A stretch of 64,000 nucleotides of DNA from Aquisphaera giovannonii (GTDB lineage Bacteria; Planctomycetota; Planctomycetia; Isosphaerales; Isosphaeraceae). A program made the translations under genes and the position numbers. The notes under the pieces were generated by a model that was given only the letters and a program-made list of their open reading frames with translations, was not told the DNA's origin and ran no database searches. The stretch spans positions 7,254,001-7,318,000 of the forward strand of contig NZ_CP042997.1 in NCBI RefSeq assembly GCF_008087625.1, read 5' to 3'. Every line of letters starts with the position of its first letter. The first letter of the stretch is position 1. Shown piece by piece: positions 53,301 to 61,306 of the stretch.

Positions 53301-55157
53301 GTCGCGGTCCTCGGCGTAGAAGATGTCGGGGGCGGCGGCCACGAGGATGCCGTCTCGCCAGGGCATCAGCCCGCTCGGGATCGAGAGGCCCTCCAGGAAC
53401 GTCGTCGCCCTGTCGTAGCGGCCGTCGCCGTCGGCGTCCTCCAGCACGCGGACGACACCGCCCGGCTTCCCCTCGCCGTCGGCGCCCTGCGGGTAATCCC
53501 CCATCTCGACGACCCAGAGGCGGCCGTCCGCGCCCCAGTCCATCGCGATCGGGTCCTTCACCAGGGGCTCGCTCGCGACGAGCTCGACCGCGAAGCCGGG
53601 CGCGACGGTCAGGGAGTTCAGCGCCGCCTTGGGCGACCGGGGGCGGGGCGGCAGGTCCTTCAGGAGGTCATTGAAGGAGCGGCGATCGACGTGATCCGGG
53701 AGCCCGGACGTGTCCTCGTTCTGCCACCAGAGCTCGCGCGAATGGACGAAGAATCCGTTGTTCGTCCCCGCGCGCTCGATCATGGGCAGCGCGTGCGGCT
53801 CGCCGGCCTTGCCCGACATGACCCGCCGCGTCCAGCCGCCGGTCGACGGATCGTACAGGAAGATCCCGTATTCGCGGTCGTTGGAGAAGACGCGGTCGGC
53901 GTGGCCGTCCTCGTCGAGGTCGATGTAGCGGAGGCCGGGCTGCCTCGCCTGGGGGTCGGCCGGGGCCGCCTGGTCGACGGGCGGGAACGCGGGCGTCGGC
54001 TTCCCCGGCTTCCAGGTCCCGGACGACGGATCCCAGATGCGTGTCTCGGCCCCGGCGACGTCCATGTAGCCGTCCCCATTCAGGTCGGCGATGCGGACCT
54101 GATTGTCCGAGCCGTCCGGCGCCCGCAGCGGCCGGCCGCCGAGCATGTAACGGTCGATCCGCTCCTGGGCGTCGCGGAACGAGAGGAACTTCACCTTCCT
54201 GCCGTGCTTACGGGTCGCGTGGTCGATCAGCTCCACGACCTGATCGTTGCGGATCCAGCCGTAGGGATGGAAGACCAGGCAGTAGACCCCCTGCTTCAGC
54301 ACGGTCAGGTCGATCGCGGCCTTCATGTCCTCCACGGTCTCGGGCCTCGCCGCCTCGCGGAGGTTCTTCCCCTGCCAATCATCGGGCACGGTGCACGGGA
54401 ACTCCCAGCACAGGTTGCCGATCACGTAGGGATAGGGGTAGTCCTCGATCGTGTTGACGAACGATGGGGAGGGCAGGTACTTGCGGAATCGCTCGGCGCC
54501 TCGGCCATCGAGCACCAGGTCGCGGGGGAGCGTCGCGTCGTTCGGGGTGAAGAGGTTGATGACGGAGGAGTCGATCGTGAGGAAATGCCCCCTCGGGCTC
54601 GTCTTGTTGAACAGCTCCCCATAGAACCGGGGGCTCGGGGAGTTCATCGAGTCGCAGCAGGGCATCCGGAAGGCGACGGGGCGATTCCCGGGCACGGCAT
54701 TCAGCAGGTCCACGCAGTCGTGATAATTGCGCCTCGCGGCGGCGAGGTCCCCCTTCTGGAGCAGCGGGCACGGATGCCCCGTCGTGTGGACCTCGAGGGA
54801 CACGCCCTCCTCGAGCCATCGCCGGAGGCGGGGGTCGCCGGGAGGCACCTGGCAGGTCATGATGCTCATCGGCGAGCGGCCCTCGGCCTGCTTCAGGCGG
54901 TCGAGGACGGGCCGGAGGAAGGCCTCGTAGGCCCCGGGCTCCCTCATGTCGTCGATGCCCAGGATGATCACCGCCTCCACGCCGGGCTCGCCGACCCATT
55001 GAGGCGTCGTGAGCCGGGGGAAGTGGCGCCCGGGGGCGTAGGGATCGACGTGGCGTAGGTAGTCGAGGCGGTCGATCTCCGCCGGGGCCGAGAGGACGGC
55101 ATCGTGCCGGATGAGGCCGAGCCCGAGGAGGACAGGCACGAGCGCGAGGAGCCGCAT
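50367..55157 (-). CDS. Secreted fusion: polysaccharide deacetylase, FG-GAP, PVC-type dehydrogenase propeller, HEAT repeats, cytochrome c and carbohydrate-binding module
   Basis: A 1596-residue exported protein. The signal peptide covers about residues 1-24. Residues 55-330 are a NodB-like polysaccharide deacetylase, with the metal triad in GIDDM (Asp69/70) and EVHTTGH (His124, His128) and an Arg in FRMPCC. About 350-480 is FG-GAP-like (NGDGYMDVAGAE, DLDEDGHADRV). About 510-950 is the PVC membrane-bound dehydrogenase propeller (GFAVELVASEPLVKDPIAM, DNWFRPTQLRTGPDGALWV). HEAT repeats follow to about 1300. A haem c site, VCASCHKLG, is at 1318-1322, and the last 120 residues look like a CBM (PGRYDVWLDAAC). 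The dehydrogenase-HEAT-cytochrome part is a known planctomycete theme; the deacetylase at the front is unusual. The role may be sensing or oxidising a deacetylated glycan. ATG 55157 was chosen by the signal peptide. Confidence 0.88.
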   Translation of the reverse strand: MRLLALVPVLLGLGLIRHDAVLSAPAEIDRLDYLRHVDPYAPGRHFPRLTTPQWVGEPGVEAVIILGIDDMREPGAYEAFLRPVLDRLKQAEGRSPMSIMTCQVPPGDPRLRRWLEEGVSLEVHTTGHPCPLLQKGDLAAARRNYHDCVDLLNAVPGNRPVAFRMPCCDSMNSPSPRFYGELFNKTSPRGHFLTIDSSVINLFTPNDATLPRDLVLDGRGAERFRKYLPSPSFVNTIEDYPYPYVIGNLCWEFPCTVPDDWQGKNLREAARPETVEDMKAAIDLTVLKQGVYCLVFHPYGWIRNDQVVELIDHATRKHGRKVKFLSFRDAQERIDRYMLGGRPLRAPDGSDNQVRIADLNGDGYMDVAGAETRIWDPSSGTWKPGKPTPAFPPVDQAAPADPQARQPGLRYIDLDEDGHADRVFSNDREYGIFLYDPSTGGWTRRVMSGKAGEPHALPMIERAGTNNGFFVHSRELWWQNEDTSGLPDHVDRRSFNDLLKDLPPRPRSPKAALNSLTVAPGFAVELVASEPLVKDPIAMDWGADGRLWVVEMGDYPQGADGEGKPGGVVRVLEDADGDGRYDRATTFLEGLSIPSGLMPWRDGILVAAAPDIFYAEDRDGDSRADHREVLFTGFNPGNPQHRINGFEMGMDGWVYGANGDSGGNVKSLKTGKVVNIQGRDFRFRPDTGEFETESGQTQYGRHRDDWGDWFGGSNQTWAWHYVLSEADLRRNPFYASPDPRHVLEPDTRLFPISRTLARFNDPDQANHVTSANTPTPYRDDLFDSVLPGRTQLFTSEPVHNVVHRMIVTPDGPTFRGSRAPGEEHREFLASSDNWFRPTQLRTGPDGALWVADMYRAVIEHPEWIPRETQKSLDLRAGAEEGRIYRVFPVDRRPRRIERLDRLDVDGLVKALESPSGWRRDTAERLLLHRKDPSAMGPLRATARSSTSPLGQAQSLWALALLGGLDEGTAGEVLETARHPGLLRNAIKASESLIPRSPRVADAALHLADHPDASVRLQVALALGNWKDERAARALARIARRDSGDPWIRAAVLSSSLPHVGTLLVELFGEQGEAPSRELVEALATIAGSTLSKEKMDDVFRAVAKPVKPGAGYASWQLAAIRTLVEASSRSSQPPEPARQSVLARIIDAARVLVLADSTAESDRILAIGLLRFSAATRPSDRDLLASLLSPRYPVAVSQAAALALGLSSMPGCPEQLLEGWRSYAPAVRNSVVDLLLSRKAWTKCLLDAVEAKRIAAGEVSAVHRNALMASRDPETRRRAQAIYAELARSRQSVLDAYRPACEAKGDPVAGMVVFRRVCASCHKLGDVGHEVGPNLAALNEKSPEALLTAILDPNRAFESRYASFTVGTSDGRIASGLIASESATTVTLRRQEGKEDVFLRKDIDEVIASGQSLMPEGLEKDLSPKDLSDLFALLQGTSPPPKNFAGNHPRTVRPSKDGAIRLAAEDAEIYGDRLVFEQSHSNLGFWMAANDRAAWTIEVARPGRYDVWLDAACADSSAGDVLEIDLGRQQVLHQMTGTGSWDRFERVRIGELALPPGRCRVEARAASAPRNAVMDLRDIELRPIAPADPASLSNAH

Positions 55158-55308
55158 TGTCCGGGACCTTCTTTGGAATTGCCGGCGTGTCGATCGCCAG
55201 CCTTCAGCGTGTCCGCTTTCCGCCTTGTTGACAAGGGGCCAGTGACGTACGATCTGCACCTGATGTCCAGGATTGCGGCGTAGGTCCCGTCTAACGATTT
55301 GCCGACCC

Positions 55309-55887
55309 ATGCAGGCTCCCCTGATCCTAGCCAGTGCCTCGCCGAGACGGAGGGAGCTGCTCCTGGAGGCGGGCTACCGGTTCGAGGTGGACCCGTCGGA
55401 CGTGGTCGAGCCCGACCCCGCCCCGGGCGACTCGCCCGTGGAGTACGCAATCCGGCTCGCCTGGCGGAAGGCGCACGCGGTGGCCGCACGTCGGGGGGCG
55501 GGGCTCATCCTCGCCGCCGACACGGTGTGTGCGGTCGGACCGGAGATCCTCAACAAGCCGATCGACCGGGCCGACGCGGAGCGGATGATCCGGCTCCAGG
55601 AGGGGCGCGACACGGAGGTCGTGACGGGGCTCTGCCTCTACCGGGCGGACCGCCAGGCCTGGGTCGGCGCCGCCGAGCGCAGCATCGTCCGCTTCCGGCC
55701 CCTGACCGACGTGGAGCGGGCGGCATACCTGGACTCGAACCGTTGGGAAGGCAAGTCGGGCGGCTACGGGGTGCAGGATCGAGACCCGTTCGTCTCCGTC
55801 AGCCGGGGGAGCTTCTCCAACGTGGTCGGCCTCCCCATGGAGCGGCTCGCCGGCCTGCTGGCCGAGTTCCCGCGTCTGGCCACCTGA
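55309..55887 (+). CDS. Maf-like nucleoside triphosphate pyrophosphatase
   Basis: A 192-residue protein of normal Maf length. The N-terminal signature LILASASPRRRELL is at residues 5-18, the catalytic Asp is in LILAADTVC, and EGKSGGYGVQDR replaces the more common AGAYGIQ-type loop. Maf proteins hydrolyse non-canonical or modified nucleotides (dTTP/UTP or 7-methyl-GTP) and were first noted as septum inhibitors. The ATG at 55309 is divergent from the giant fusion gene by 151 bases, and an M28-like gene follows on the same strand. Nothing in the sequence decides the nucleotide preference. Confidence 0.88.
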   Translation: MQAPLILASASPRRRELLLEAGYRFEVDPSDVVEPDPAPGDSPVEYAIRLAWRKAHAVAARRGAGLILAADTVCAVGPEILNKPIDRADAERMIRLQEGRDTEVVTGLCLYRADRQAWVGAAERSIVRFRPLTDVERAAYLDSNRWEGKSGGYGVQDRDPFVSVSRGSFSNVVGLPMERLAGLLAEFPRLAT

Positions 55888-55936
55888 ATCCCCGCGGCGG
55901 GCGACCGCCCCGCTCGCGCGTCAGAGAGGAGTCGCC

Positions 55937-56977
55937 ATGGAGACGGTCGAGCCGGTGGGTGGCTGGCGGATCAGGAAGTCCGGGCTGGTGGGAGGCTTGA
56001 TCCTGGCGGCCGGACTGCTCGCCGTCGGCGCCTTCTTCATCCCGGCCTCTTCATGGGTGGGACTTGGCGAGGCGAACGCAGCCATGGCCGCGACTCCGGC
56101 GCCCATCGATGGGAAGCGGGCCTTCGGCTATCTCGAGACCATCTGCGCGATCGGGCCGCGGATCGCGGGCTCGGAGGCCAACGCGAAGCAGCGCCAGATG
56201 GCGGCGGAGCACTTCAGGGCCGCCGGGGCGAAGGTCCGGGAGCAGGCCTTCGAGGGCGTCCACCCGCTGGACGGCGGCAAGGTCCAGATGGCGAACCTGA
56301 TCGCGTCGTGGCACCCCGAGCGGACGCGACGGGTGCTGATCGGCGTCCACTACGACACCCGGCCGCACGCCGACGAGGAGACCGCCCCGGCCCGGCAGAG
56401 GCTCCCCTTCCTGGGGGCCAACGACGGGGCGGCGGGCGTGGCCCTCCTGATGGAGATCGCCAACCATCTCACGGACCTGAAGACGAGTTGGGGCGTGGAC
56501 CTCGTCCTCTTCGACGGGGAGGAGCTCGTCTACGGCCGCCACCCGAACACGCAGGGGCAGTATTTCCTCGGCTCCAAGGAGTTCGCCCGCGCCTACGTCG
56601 AGGAGCAGGACCGGGGCAAGCCGGATTACCAGTACGAGGCCGGGATCGTCCTGGACATGATCGGGGGCAAGGATCTCCACCTGCCCCAGGAGCCCAACAG
56701 CCTGAACCTCGCCTACAACCTCGTCCGCGACGTGTGGTCCGTCGCCAGGCAGATCAACGCCAGGAGCTTCAAGGTCAAGGTCGGCCGGGAAGTCATGGAC
56801 GACCACCTGGCGCTCAACAACGCCGGCATCCCGTCCATCGACATCATCGACTTCGACTACCCCTTCTGGCACAAGGCCGACGACCTGCCGAAGAACTGCT
56901 CCGCCGACAGCCTCGCCGAGGTCGGCCGGGTGGTCACCGCCTGGCTGGCCCGGCCCCAACGCCGCGGCCGCCGCTGA
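55937..56977 (+). CDS. M28-family / glutaminyl-peptide-cyclotransferase-like metalloenzyme
   Basis: A 346-residue protein with an N-terminal membrane anchor or signal peptide (about residues 17-36, LVGGLILAAGLLAVGAFF). The catalytic domain starts near 58 and has the zinc-binding residues of M28 peptidases and glutaminyl cyclases: GVHYDTRP (His/Asp), LGANDGAAGVALL (Asp), LVLFDGEEL (Glu) and DDHLALNNAGIPSIDIIDF (His). It ends WHKADD with a further His. The order and the FDYPFWHK ending favour the glutaminyl-peptide cyclotransferase branch, which makes N-terminal pyroglutamate on exported proteins. An aminopeptidase function cannot be excluded. GAGAGGAG precedes the ATG at 55937. It lies about 50 bases after maf. 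Confidence 0.86.
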   Translation: METVEPVGGWRIRKSGLVGGLILAAGLLAVGAFFIPASSWVGLGEANAAMAATPAPIDGKRAFGYLETICAIGPRIAGSEANAKQRQMAAEHFRAAGAKVREQAFEGVHPLDGGKVQMANLIASWHPERTRRVLIGVHYDTRPHADEETAPARQRLPFLGANDGAAGVALLMEIANHLTDLKTSWGVDLVLFDGEELVYGRHPNTQGQYFLGSKEFARAYVEEQDRGKPDYQYEAGIVLDMIGGKDLHLPQEPNSLNLAYNLVRDVWSVARQINARSFKVKVGREVMDDHLALNNAGIPSIDIIDFDYPFWHKADDLPKNCSADSLAEVGRVVTAWLARPQRRGRR

Positions 56978-57010
56978 GCAGTGCCGCGGCGCGGAGGGGC
57001 CGCCCGCCGT

Positions 57011-57295
57011 TCAACCTTCCGACACCTTCATCCGGTACGCCTCCCGCTCGCGTCGCGTGGCGGCCAGGTCGAACTCGAGCATCGAGATCTCCATGCGGAA
57101 CCGCTCCAGGGCTTCCCGGGCCAACCGCATGGCCCGGCCTCGATACTGGGCGTTCTCGATCGCACTCTCGACCAGGGGCTCCAGCTCGGCCCGGATCTCG
57201 AAGGCCTGGGCTCGCAACCGGTCCCTCAGCTCCAGCAGCTCGCTCGGCGCCTGGTCCGCGGGCGCCCGCCGTTCCCGGCCCTCTGTCCTGCTCAT
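57011..57295 (-). CDS. Small coiled-coil protein of unknown function
   Basis: A 94-residue, strongly charged helical protein without a signal peptide. Almost all of it, from about residue 18 to 90, can form a coiled coil (LLELRDRLRAQAFEIRAEL, AMRLAREALERFRMEISML). The start at 57295 has GGAG eight bases upstream, supporting translation. No family is recognised. It is convergent with the M28-like gene. Confidence 0.65.
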   Translation of the reverse strand: MSRTEGRERRAPADQAPSELLELRDRLRAQAFEIRAELEPLVESAIENAQYRGRAMRLAREALERFRMEISMLEFDLAATRREREAYRMKVSEG

Positions 57296-57645
57296 GGGTG
57301 CAACTCCAAAAAGGTGCTGCTCCAATCTAGCATGAGAATCTCGGCAAAGACGTCGGGAGAGTGAAAATTATCTGTCTGGGTAAAATGTAGCGGCAGGGCA
57401 AAGCCGGCTGTCCGGCGCAGGCTCGACTTGCCGGGCTAACGAGTCGCGACGGCCGACTTGACCTTCACGACTCATGGGCACGCGGCTACCATCCGGCCGA
57501 ATGATTGTCCCAAGCCCGCGGCCGCGACGATGGAATGCGCAAGGAGCCGGGGGAACGTTATGCCTTTCGCGGCTAAGCGAGGGCCCGGAAGGGCGGTCGT
57601 CCGCCGCGGTGGCATTAGGCCCGAGTGCATGGAGGTCTCGAGCCG
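57296..57645. other. Divergent intergenic region, AT-rich in the middle
   Basis: About 350 bases between the coiled-coil gene and the large secreted-protein gene. The 57330-57400 part is clearly AT-richer; TAAAAT (57381-57386) and, on the other strand, GATAAT resemble -10 boxes, but neither has a convincing -35 box. No other element was seen. Confidence 0.45.
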
Positions 57646-60600
57646 ATGAAAGTGCGCGAGTGTCTTTGCATCCTGCTGACGGCGTTCGCCCTGGGATGGA
57701 GCGCCGCCCCGCGGGCACTCGCTGACGGCGACGACGCCGGGAAGGCCGAGGGAGTGGCCGCGGCCCCGCGGAAGCCGGCCTCCTTCCACGAGGATTTCGA
57801 GGGCCCGCAAATCTCGTGGGAACGCGAGCACACGGACACCACGATCAACCTCATCGCGCAGGATCGCTCCGACCGCGCCGCGCACGACGGGAATCGATCG
57901 GAGAGGTTCCAGTTCGAGGCGGAGCCGGGGGGCCAGTTCTTCGTCAGCTACTCGGTGCCCAAGGCTCCGATGAGCGATGCGCTCTCCGCCGCCGTCTACG
58001 TCAGGGCGAATCGCGTCGGCGTCCAGATCTACGCGCGCGTCGTCCTCCCGGCGGACATCGACCCCGACACGAAATCGCCCTCGTTCCTGCTGATCCCCGG
58101 CACGATCTACGACCGGGTCGATCGATGGCAGCGGCTGGAACTGATCGGCATGATGGCGTCCGTGGAGCGGCAGGCGCGGGTGCTTCGGGCCTCCTCGCGG
58201 CGTCCCGTGAGCGTGGAGAAGGCCTACATCGACCGGGTGGTGGTCAACCTGCTGGGCGGCTCGGGGGCCTCGGAGGTCTTCCTGGACGACCTCTCGATCG
58301 CGCCCGTCCCGGACGACGTCCTGGCCTCCTGGAAGGCGTCGGCAGTCCCCAGCCCGGGGCCGGCGGCCGCGGCGAGGCCTCGCCGGGCCGCCGGCCCGGA
58401 GGGCACGGGCCGGGCCGTCGTGCGCCTGGACAATAACCGCATGCGACGGATGGGCGAGGACGGGAAGTACCGCGACTGGTTCCCGACCGCCATCGATGCG
58501 CCGGGGGCGGACGTCGCGCAGTTGCGGCTGCACGGGCTGGACGTGCTGGTGGACGATCGGGGGACCGACGTCGAGAGGCTGAAGGCCGCGATCGAGCGCG
58601 GCTTCCTGCTGATGCCGAGGCTCGAATCGATCGAACCGGGCGCCGCGGCGGACGAGGTGGACAGGTATCCGTTCAAGGAGTCGGTGGCGGCCTGGCAGGT
58701 CGGCGGCAAGCTCGGGGCGAAGCGGGACGCGAAGGCCCGGGAGGAGGAGCTGGCCCGAATCCGGCAGCTCGTCTCCGCGATGAGGCAACTGCCGCCCGGC
58801 ACATCCGGGATCACGACCGGCGAGGTCGCCGGGGACCTGCCCTTCTACGCGAGGGCCCCCGGCAATCTCGACATGGTGGGGATCCGCCCGTACCTCTGGG
58901 CCTCGGCCCAGAGCCCGAAGGAGGGGATGGAGTTCCTGAATCAGCGGCGGCGCCTCGCGGCCCGGGCCAACCCCGGCGGCCTCTTCTGGGCCTGGCTGCC
59001 CGTCTCCGCCCCGCAGGCCGTCGTGGAGAACATCTGGGGGGAGGACCCGCCGCCGGCCTGGGGCCGCCCGCGGATCACCCCGGAGCAGCTCCGCCTCATG
59101 ACCTACATGGCGCTCTCGTGCGGCTATCGCGGCATCGGCTACCTCGGCGACGCCGACCTCTGCCGCGAGGCGGGCAAGGTGCTCCTGATCGAGCTGGCGT
59201 TCCTGAACATGGAGATCGACATCTGCGAGTCCACCCTGGCGGAGGGCTCGGATCCGATCAAGAACTACGGCGCCTTCGACCCCGATCCGCCGGACCTGCC
59301 TCCGCCCGGGATGCCGCTGGGGACCCGGGTCAAGCCGAAGAAGGAATTCGGCCCCAAGCCCGGCCTCCTGGCGTCCGCGATCAAGGACAACCGCCGGGGT
59401 ACCCTGCTCCTGCTGGCGGACTATGCCAGTAACGCCGAGTTCGAGCCTCCCCAGATGGCGGCTCGGAACCTGATCGTCCGCCCCATGCTCCGCGAGGGCG
59501 CCCAGGCCTACCAGATCTCCCCGGGGGGCGTGAAGCACCTCCCCAGGGAGCGTTCCTTCGGCGGGACGCAGCTGAGCATCGACGAGTTCGACACGACCGC
59601 CTTGATCCTGTGCACGACGGACCAGGGGCTCCGGGACCGCGTGGAGGCCGCCGTGGCGAAGGTCCGGCCGCTCGCCGTCTCCCTCGCGATCGAGCAGGCC
59701 GAATTCCTGCTGAATCAGACCACCGACATCGTCGGCCGCCTGAACGCGGACGGCCACCAGCTGATCACGCCCGACCTGATCCAGAAGCGCAAGGAACGGG
59801 GGATCACGACCCGGCCGACCGACGAGCGCGACCTCCTGGCGAAGTCCCGGGCGCTGATCCAGTCGGCGCGGGAAGCCCAGGAGCGGCTCGATTTCGCGCT
59901 GGCCTGGGACGAGGCCCGACGCGCCCTGCGGCCGCTCCGGACGCTCCGGAACGGCTACTGGACCCTGGCGCAGGCCGAGCTCGCGGACGCGATCAAGGGC
60001 AACCTCCCGCGGCCGAAGGACGCAGACACCGCCCCCATCCCGCTCCTGACCAAGCCGGTCTGCTGCGCCCCCGCCATCGGATTCGACACCCTGCCCGAGA
60101 TGTACATCTGGAAGGACTGGATCGCCGGGCAGCCGGGCTATCGGTTCGGCCCCAATCGCGTCCCCAGCGGCTCCTTCGACGACCCGAAGCGGATGGCGGA
60201 AGACGGCTGGGTCAACATGGACTACCAGCTCGAGGGGCTCGTCGCGAAGATGGCCACGGTGCCGCGCGAAGGGGGCAAGCCCGGGCGCGTCCTCCGCATG
60301 GCCGTGGATCCGCTCCAGAAGGAAGACCTGGACAAGAACGTCCCCTTCCTCGACTTCCCGATCGCGGCGGTCCGCTCGCCCGCGGTGGAGGTCGACGCCC
60401 GGAACCTGATCCGAATCTCGGTCCTCGTCAAGCGGCCGATCGCCAGCCTGCCCGGCATGGGAGGCATCATCGTCCGCGACTCGATCGGCGGCGAGCAGCT
60501 CCAGTTCCGAACTTCGGACCCCATCCCCTCGTGGTCGCGGGTCGTCATCTACCGGAAGGCGCCCGCCGAGGGCAAGCTCACGGTCACCCTGGGCCTGGCC

Positions 60601-60783
60601 GGCTACGGGGAGGCCTTCTTCGACGACCTGCGCGTCGAGCTCGTGGAGGAGACGTCCGGTCGCGAGGGCCCTGCCGACGACCTGGCCGGGGATCGCCCGG
60701 CCCGCCGCGCAGGTCCGCCGCGTGCCCCGGAAACCTCCCCCCCCTCATCCGCCGCGACCTCCCCGACCGGCCGTCGCGGTTGA
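57646..60783 (+). CDS. Large secreted protein with carbohydrate-binding-like and glycoside-hydrolase-like regions
   Basis: A 1045-residue exported protein; the signal peptide ends near residue 26 (GWSAAPRALA). Residues about 40-220 look like a galactose-binding/CBM-type beta-sandwich (FHEDFEGPQISWERE, EVFLDDLSIAPV). The middle (about 240-560) resembles the barrel of glycoside hydrolases of the GH42/beta-galactosidase kind, with phrases such as DMVGIRPYLWASAQSPKEG, GLFWAWLPVSAPQ and SCGYRGIGYLGDADL; catalytic glutamates could not be assigned. The C-terminal part is helical then beta-rich, with a second sandwich-like domain (QLQFRTSDPIPSWSR). A polysaccharide-degrading or -binding role is a guess. 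ATG 57646 has GGAGG upstream. Confidence 0.78.
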   Translation: MKVRECLCILLTAFALGWSAAPRALADGDDAGKAEGVAAAPRKPASFHEDFEGPQISWEREHTDTTINLIAQDRSDRAAHDGNRSERFQFEAEPGGQFFVSYSVPKAPMSDALSAAVYVRANRVGVQIYARVVLPADIDPDTKSPSFLLIPGTIYDRVDRWQRLELIGMMASVERQARVLRASSRRPVSVEKAYIDRVVVNLLGGSGASEVFLDDLSIAPVPDDVLASWKASAVPSPGPAAAARPRRAAGPEGTGRAVVRLDNNRMRRMGEDGKYRDWFPTAIDAPGADVAQLRLHGLDVLVDDRGTDVERLKAAIERGFLLMPRLESIEPGAAADEVDRYPFKESVAAWQVGGKLGAKRDAKAREEELARIRQLVSAMRQLPPGTSGITTGEVAGDLPFYARAPGNLDMVGIRPYLWASAQSPKEGMEFLNQRRRLAARANPGGLFWAWLPVSAPQAVVENIWGEDPPPAWGRPRITPEQLRLMTYMALSCGYRGIGYLGDADLCREAGKVLLIELAFLNMEIDICESTLAEGSDPIKNYGAFDPDPPDLPPPGMPLGTRVKPKKEFGPKPGLLASAIKDNRRGTLLLLADYASNAEFEPPQMAARNLIVRPMLREGAQAYQISPGGVKHLPRERSFGGTQLSIDEFDTTALILCTTDQGLRDRVEAAVAKVRPLAVSLAIEQAEFLLNQTTDIVGRLNADGHQLITPDLIQKRKERGITTRPTDERDLLAKSRALIQSAREAQERLDFALAWDEARRALRPLRTLRNGYWTLAQAELADAIKGNLPRPKDADTAPIPLLTKPVCCAPAIGFDTLPEMYIWKDWIAGQPGYRFGPNRVPSGSFDDPKRMAEDGWVNMDYQLEGLVAKMATVPREGGKPGRVLRMAVDPLQKEDLDKNVPFLDFPIAAVRSPAVEVDARNLIRISVLVKRPIASLPGMGGIIVRDSIGGEQLQFRTSDPIPSWSRVVIYRKAPAEGKLTVTLGLAGYGEAFFDDLRVELVEETSGREGPADDLAGDRPARRAGPPRAPETSPPSSAATSPTGRRG

Positions 60784-61306
60784 ATCCCACTGGCCGGGCG
60801 TGCACGCATCTATTCTTGTGCCCAGGGACCATTGGGATGCCTGCCTGAACCTGCTACACTTCCAGAGGAACCATGCGAGCGGGGGGGCCCCTCCTCCCGT
60901 CCCGCTCGCATGTTAAACTGTTCCCGTCGGGGAAACGTCCCGGTTGCGCGAAGCTCCCGGCGCCTGGGCCCTTGCGGCGCGCCGAGGGCGTCCCCGCGGG
61001 GCCGCGGGGGTGGGGCGAAATCGTCGACGGCCGGGGAACTCTCCGGGTCGACCCGGCATCCAAATACGTGACACGACCGGGCACGGGGCGAAGTCACGCG
61101 AGGGTGGAATCCCGGTAAGCTGGTCGGCCCGCGGCATCCTTCGCGACGGCCGGGCGGCCGCCCGGCATCGGCGGCCCCTCGGGCCCTAAGCTTCGCCCTC
61201 TCGATCGCATCGACCTTCTCATTCGACTGACCACACCAGAGATTCGCGGGCGGGGGCCGGTGACGGGCCCCGTCGGCGATGGCATTGCCTACAGGAGCCT
61301 TCCCGC
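60784..61306. other. Intergenic stretch with a strong hairpin
   Basis: About 520 bases between two plus-strand genes. Apart from the 12-bp hairpin at 60872-60912, the region shows no coding sequence and no clear promoter for the PilM-type gene. The GC-rich run at 60960-61020 may form further stems. Confidence 0.5.
60872..60912. terminator. 12-bp perfect hairpin
   Basis: CATGCGAGCGGG (60872-60883) and CCCGCTCGCATG (60901-60912) are exact reverse complements with a 17-base loop. It lies about 90 bases after the large secreted-protein gene. No T-run follows, so it may be a terminator of unusual form, an mRNA 3' end or a leader element. Confidence 0.45.

Noticed and set aside
51984-55058. 1024-codon plus-strand frame opposite the giant fusion gene
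   Set aside because: Antisense shadow in GC-rich DNA; no signal peptide or domain, whereas the minus frame has several known domains.
57472-59757. 761-codon minus-strand frame opposite the large secreted protein
   Set aside because: Shadow frame; the plus frame has a signal peptide and ribosome-binding site.
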